Below are positions 58,554 to 64,000 of a stretch of DNA of 64,000 bases, in pieces. A program made the position numbers and the translations under genes. How positions within the stretch are numbered: position 1 is the stretch's first letter; every line of letters starts with the position of its first letter. This DNA is from Welwitschia mirabilis (taxonomy: Eukaryota; Gnetophyta; Gnetopsida; Welwitschiales): the NCBI GenBank assembly GCA_051453625.1, contig JBOZIK010000001.1:211914945-211978944 (forward strand), given 5' to 3'. The notes below the pieces were generated by a model. The model did not search any database. It saw nothing but the letters and a program-made list of their open reading frames with translations, and was not told where the DNA came from.

Positions 58554-61500
58554 AATACAAATCCTAGAATATTATATGAAGGTATCAAATTTAAACATTA
58601 TTATGTTTTAAGAAATCAAAATGACAAACATAAAGATATGAAACATGAAATATAAATGTTAGAAAACATGAACTTTACTCAGTAAGGGAAGAAAAGGAAT
58701 AATCATAGGGATAAATAAGAGAAGAATTAAAAAAGATAGAATAACCTCATAGTGTATAAAATCTAAGCATGGAGATAAGAACATTAATATTACCAATTTT
58801 TATAGGACACAAAGGTGAGAAGGTAAAGTGAAGATCTCCAAAGTAGTCCTACACAATTGTATTATTAATGAAAGGTATATTATAGTAGATTATGTTAATC
58901 AACATTTACATAAATTGAGTAAATTTTGGCAAAATGGACAGATTTTAAAAATTATTAATACAGTAATAGACTACATTCAAAAATTTTAGCTAAATGATAT
59001 GGGGATCAATTTATGAGAATTTAGATGGTCAAACGAAAAAAAAAAGATAGAATCTTAACCTAAATAGATATAGCTCTAATATCAAGAAAACTTCTTAAAA
59101 CTAATGTAGAAGAGTTGCCTTTGACTATGAACATATGTTAATCAAGATAGGTTTAAAAAAATAATTAAAAAATGCTATCTATTGAGCATTAAGCTGGAAT
59201 GGCAGTCATTCTAAAACCTATGTTTGACTTAAAGAGACATTGATTTAATGAAGAACATATAGTGAAAGTGATTAAGAGTACATAAAAATATTTCCAAGAA
59301 TAAGGTAATTTAATGATTTTCAAAGTAAAGTCATGACTAAAGTCAAGCAATCTATAAAGAACAGAAGAAATAAAACAAATAAATCCTTGAATACAAGAAA
59401 GATAAAGTACAACATCATTTTTTAAAAATACAATTAGATTAAGAAAAAAAAGGTAGTAATACCCTAAAGGAAATTTAACACTACAGGTATTAATAAGTGT
59501 AAAAATATGATGATATATTTTGAAAAAATATAGATACTTACTATAGTTGAAAGAAGGAGATATATATACACAGTTCTTCATTAGAACATCTATCCAATAT
59601 ACAGAAAAAAATAGAGATTAAAGAATAATATACAAAACATAAAACTCCTAAATAAGAGAGTAGAAATATGAGATTATTCTAAAGGCTACTTGAATAAACC
59701 CTAAAAAAGAGTCAATGTAATCTTTACTAGTGTCAAAGTCAATAGGTTAATCAATGTGAAGAACATTAAAAAGATTATGAAGGGGGAAACAAGAGGATAA
59801 GTCTACAAGCTAATAAAAAACATGAAAATACATAAAACATTGGAATCATATAAGTGTCTAATAAGATTTTTTTAATTATAATTTATACACATTAAATAAC
59901 TATTAGAAGACTAATTAGAAGAGACTTTACCTACAATTAAACCAGAATGATTTTTAAAAAAGGACAACATAAAACCAAAAGACCACAACCCATATAAGAC
60001 TATAATATGATATTTGCATCTTTCTAAAAATTATAATGTAAAATATTAACCTTTCTATTAAAAATATTACTGTTAAACAAGTCAAATTTACAAAAGCCAA
60101 GTATAACTAAAATCAAATTTTACTTAGACACAGCACATTTGTACAATTTTTATATATTTGTAAGTACATTTATGAAATTGGGTATTGTTAATACTTATGA
60201 TCCTATTAGATCGTAAACCTTAGAGGAAATCCTTGAGCAACATGACTTTTATCCAAGATTCATTTAACTATATATACACTAAATATAAGTGATATTTACT
60301 ATTGATCTATGAAAAAAAGCAAGGGTAACTTTTATGTAGTGGAGAGAAAATTAAGGCGAGAAGATCCATTACTTCCCTATTTATATATTAGTATAATGAA
60401 CTTAATTCATGACTATTTTAAAAATAGGTGTTTAAAGAAATTAAAATTCATTTAAAACATATATTATGTAATCACTATGTAATTGTTATAATGATAATAA
60501 TAACAATAATCTAAAAAGAATAGCTAGAAAGAGAAACTTTGCAAAATATGCTAAAAATAATGAAATACAAGACTAACTAAAAAAAAATCTAAAGTACACT
60601 TTTTCCACATTAAACACAAAAAAAGGATAATTAGTGGGATGAGAAACCTTGAAATATTATATTGATGATGATATTTACTTAAAATTTTCCTATTCATAAA
60701 TGACATAGAGTTAATTCTTGGAGAAGGTTACTAAAAAATGTTTAACAGATATGTGGTATTAGCATTAGCTAATCCAATTTAAGTAAAATAGTGATAATAA
60801 TAAAACAACAAAAAAATCTTAAACATTTTCACATTATTTGCAACAACTAGATGTAGTAGCTTTATTATTTCTCCATAAGAAGAACTGTGGGGGAAAAATG
60901 TATTAAAAACTATATATAATTAATAGAAAAGGATCATGAAAATCCACTTAGTGAATTGTGAAAAGATGATTAAATTTAAAAACTTAAAGGATGTGATACT
61001 GATAGAATGAAGAACAATAATTTGATTCATTAGTTAAATTAACAAACAATGTTAACAAGGAGAAATAAAAAATGGGATAAAATTAATTAAAATATGTAAT
61101 GAAATTATGATAGGTTAATTTTATCTTATGAAAAAAACTGTAAGAGGTAAAATTAGAAATTAAAAAAAATCAAAGCTAGGATAACAAATTGAAGGATATT
61201 ATTAAAAGAAAGGATTATGATTCCAAAGAAAAATAAAAATAAAGGAAAAAATAAAAGAAAAAGAAAAAGGCAAATCTAAACGAATAACATACCAGAAAAT
61301 GTTAAAACGTTTAATGACATTATACTTAAAATGTCATCCTTACTAATGATAAATTACATAAAATATAATTAAGTATAAGTTCAAAGTATTTCATTTATCA
61401 AATTAATAGTTTGTTGCACATCTCTTTTTACATGAAAGTGGATTAAATGCATCTGATGGGAAACTAGCTTCATAATTACACGTGAAAATTTAAAAGGATT

Positions 61501-63937
61501 ATTAATGGGATATTATGTAAGGCCTTTTCACTTGAATAATTTAAAATATAATGAATAAAATAAATTTCTACTTTAAACATGTTCATGTTCTTATTTCTTT
61601 TACTTTGTGAAGAAAGAAGAAATCCTTAAATGAAGTTCTTATGCTATTTACTACAACAATTTAGAGCTTTGATATATGATGTATAATGTTGAAGGGGAAG
61701 GCCTTCTTTGAAAGTTATAAAGGACCCAAACATAGACACTTTATAGTTGTAATAGAAAGGGAAGTCAGAAAAGACTTACTTTACAAACATGAACATCCCT
61801 CTATCTAGTAAGGATATTGGAAAATACCTAAGAATTAGAGAAAAATAAGACATTAGTAGTATAAGGATATCAGATATTTTAATTTAAACAATTATATCTC
61901 TAGGGATTGAAGAAGATCATTAGTCATTACTCAGTAAGGAAATCCTTGAATCCATTTCACAACTCAATACTAATATTATTGATAAATTATTTATTAATCT
62001 TGATAACAAAGTCTAACTAAATAAATTAATTTTTTTTTCTTAAAAGCTATTTAATTTAGATAATTAATAAATTAACCACACTTCTTCTTATAATTCTTAT
62101 ACACATTAATACCCGAGATTACGCAAGATTCATTTTACCCCTTTGAAATGTGGTTAAACATGTATTCAATGAGGATGATTTATTTGAAAATTTTCATCCC
62201 TTAAGCTCTTGTAAGAGTTACAAGAGGAGATAGTTAAGGAAAGGATATCTTTAATCCCTTATTCCTCTTTCCTTCATGCATTATTTTACATTAATATTTT
62301 TTTTCATATCCTTTTTCCATACCTTCTCCTTCTTATTCCACCTCTCATTTTTTTTAATCCTTAAAGCCATACTTTCTTTATTTACTGATCTACTCACCTT
62401 CAATAGAAGAATTTCCAATTAAGGCTTTTTTTAATTCTCCTTCTTAAGGACATCTTTATTCTTGTCTTTTATCTAAATCCTTTTGTTAAGAGTATATTTT
62501 ACCTATAATGAAGTCTTATGACCTATATAACTTTATTTAGTAAGGTTATACTTATTTTAATAAGTCCTAAATCTCAACCACTCATACATCTGATTTGAAT
62601 TTTTAATTAGCATAGAAATTTCAATGGACTCATCTTAATCATAGATGCATAAATCAAGGTGTGTACCCTAACATTATGGTTTTTTCCATCATTACTATTA
62701 AATGTTATGTCATCAACATTAACATTTTTTGACTATGTTGTTATTCTAGATCATTTTTTTCCCACTTTTTTTTTTAACTTCACATTTGTATGTTAATTCA
62801 ATAGCTTAGTTATTGGTATTCCTAACATGATATTAGAGAACTAGGTTTATGTTAGTTTGGTATGTTAGACTTGATAATGAGGAAAATTATTTTGTAAACT
62901 TGTAGTAAGATTTTTTTTATTTTAAGGATTTTTATTTTAAAATTAGAATTTTAGCAAAATTTATACCCAATTTTTTAACTTTTTTAATGGTTTTATGAAG
63001 TAAATCTTGATTTTAATTTACATTAGATACCAATCCCTAAATAATTGAAGGAATTATAAGAGGAATAATAATGAATAGTGGATTAAGAAAAATAAAAAAT
63101 GCTATTTTTATTCTTTAGAAAATGTGGCTTTGTAATTGCATACTTCCTTGATGTCACACATGAAAATTCTAACATCAAACATGAAACACCCAAATGTGGT
63201 ATGTCCAAATATCAATATCTTTAGGAACTAAGGTATCATAGGCCTAAAGACATTACATGTTTAGACATTAAACACTTAGAGCCATAAGATAACTATGCAT
63301 CTAATAAAAAGATAAGTAGTATGTTCAAGTTTTAGATGCTCAAATAAGATAAGAGGTTTGACGTCTAAGTGTTAAACAAGAGTAAATACTCCATAGATAA
63401 ATTCTTAGACATTAGACATTCATATATTATAAGAGATTAATAGTCTTATAGTAACATGTCAAGTCATTAAATACTTAATTGTTAGACACTAAAAAACTAG
63501 GTAAGATCTGAAAAAACTCATGCTTAGATTAGACATCCAAAAAAAGCTAAATTCTCAAATTAAGATTAAAAGCCTAAGAAAAGTTCAAAGGCCAAAAATA
63601 AAAGATTTTTACATAAGTAATTTGTTACCATCAAGTTAGTTTTATTCTATGTACCAATGATTAGATATTTTTAAGAAAGGAATTTATTTATTTTAAAAAG
63701 AAAAATAGAAAAAAAGAAAATTCTAGTCAGTTTCATTATATGTGAATAAAATGGAATATTTCTAAGAAGTAAATCACCACCTCCCTAAAATTTTAAAAAA
63801 AACTTAATTTAGTTTTATTATATGGACATATATGTTTTGTTTTAATCTATTACATCAAATGAGTAAAAAACTCCATAGTTAAGCATGCATTCTCTAAAGA
63901 AATAATGAAAGAGATAACTATCTTAACATTGTTTTCC
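58554..63937. other. AT-rich DNA, nothing recognised
   Basis: A 130-codon frame at 59189-59581 (minus) is rich in F/I/L/Y as expected from AT-rich DNA and shows no family motif. Repeated TTAGACATTA-type words occur near 63220-63540. No gene is supported. Confidence 0.4.
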
Positions 63938-63938
63938 T

Positions 63939-63941
<3 letters not shown>

Positions 63942-64000
<59 letters not shown>
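63942..64000. repeat. (CT)n microsatellite, running off the window
   Basis: At least 29 CT units without interruption up to the last base. Confidence 0.98.

Noticed and set aside
59189-59581. 130-codon open frame, -
   Set aside because: Composition (F, I, L, Y, S) is what AT-rich DNA gives by chance, and no family motif is seen.

Overview
This is AT-rich nuclear DNA of a seed plant, probably from a large, repeat-filled genome. The plant assignment rests on a split gene for an MOS11-type mRNA-export protein with GT-AG introns, on Copia retrotransposons with a primer site complementary to initiator tRNA-Met, on L1-type LINEs with a plant zf-RVT domain, on tRNA-derived SINEs, and on a coding remnant like the plant-only 'putative plant transposon protein' family. 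Nothing in the window fixes the family or species.

Only one host gene is convincing. It lies on the minus strand at 42726-52643, and its four exons join into a 205-residue protein with five K/R-rich '(R/K)FG' motifs. This is the architecture of MOS11 / SARNP (CIP29) / Tho1, partners of the UAP56/DDX39B helicase in nuclear mRNA export. Intron 1 is about 9.1 kb and carries two LINE remnants on the opposite strand, a local 0.33-kb duplication and a 28-bp triplicate. A TATA box lies about 175 bp upstream of the ATG, and a 90-bp tandem duplication lies just beyond it.

The left part (about 1.6-33.3 kb) is a stack of decayed retroelements. In order: a Copia pol end with 3' LTR (1.6-3.0 kb, +); a Copia gag-integrase remnant (5.2-7.3 kb, +); a minus-strand LTR element of about 6.8 kb (7.4-14.2 kb) with gag and a plant-transposon-protein ORF but no visible pol, one LTR of which holds a SINE with a perfect 13-bp target duplication; and a second copy of that family (15.0-25.0 kb) split by a 7.7-kb Copia element (15888-23600, +) that keeps both LTRs and its primer site. 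Then come a Copia RT/RNase H remnant (25.0-26.4 kb, +), a short-LTR element with gag only (26.4-29.1 kb, +), a minus-strand Copia gag with LTR (30.3-31.6 kb) and a Copia RT/RNase H remnant (32.2-33.3 kb, +).

From 33.3 to 42.7 kb the sequence is mostly anonymous AT-rich DNA with two SINE-like units, a small GC-rich island and an orphan TATA box. Right of the MOS11-like gene are a further element bounded by LTR-like repeats (53.6-55.95 kb) and anonymous AT-rich DNA, and the window ends inside a CT microsatellite. Six runs of N interrupt the window. Two 100-N gaps are flanked by the same sequence on both sides, which suggests unmerged contig overlaps rather than missing DNA.
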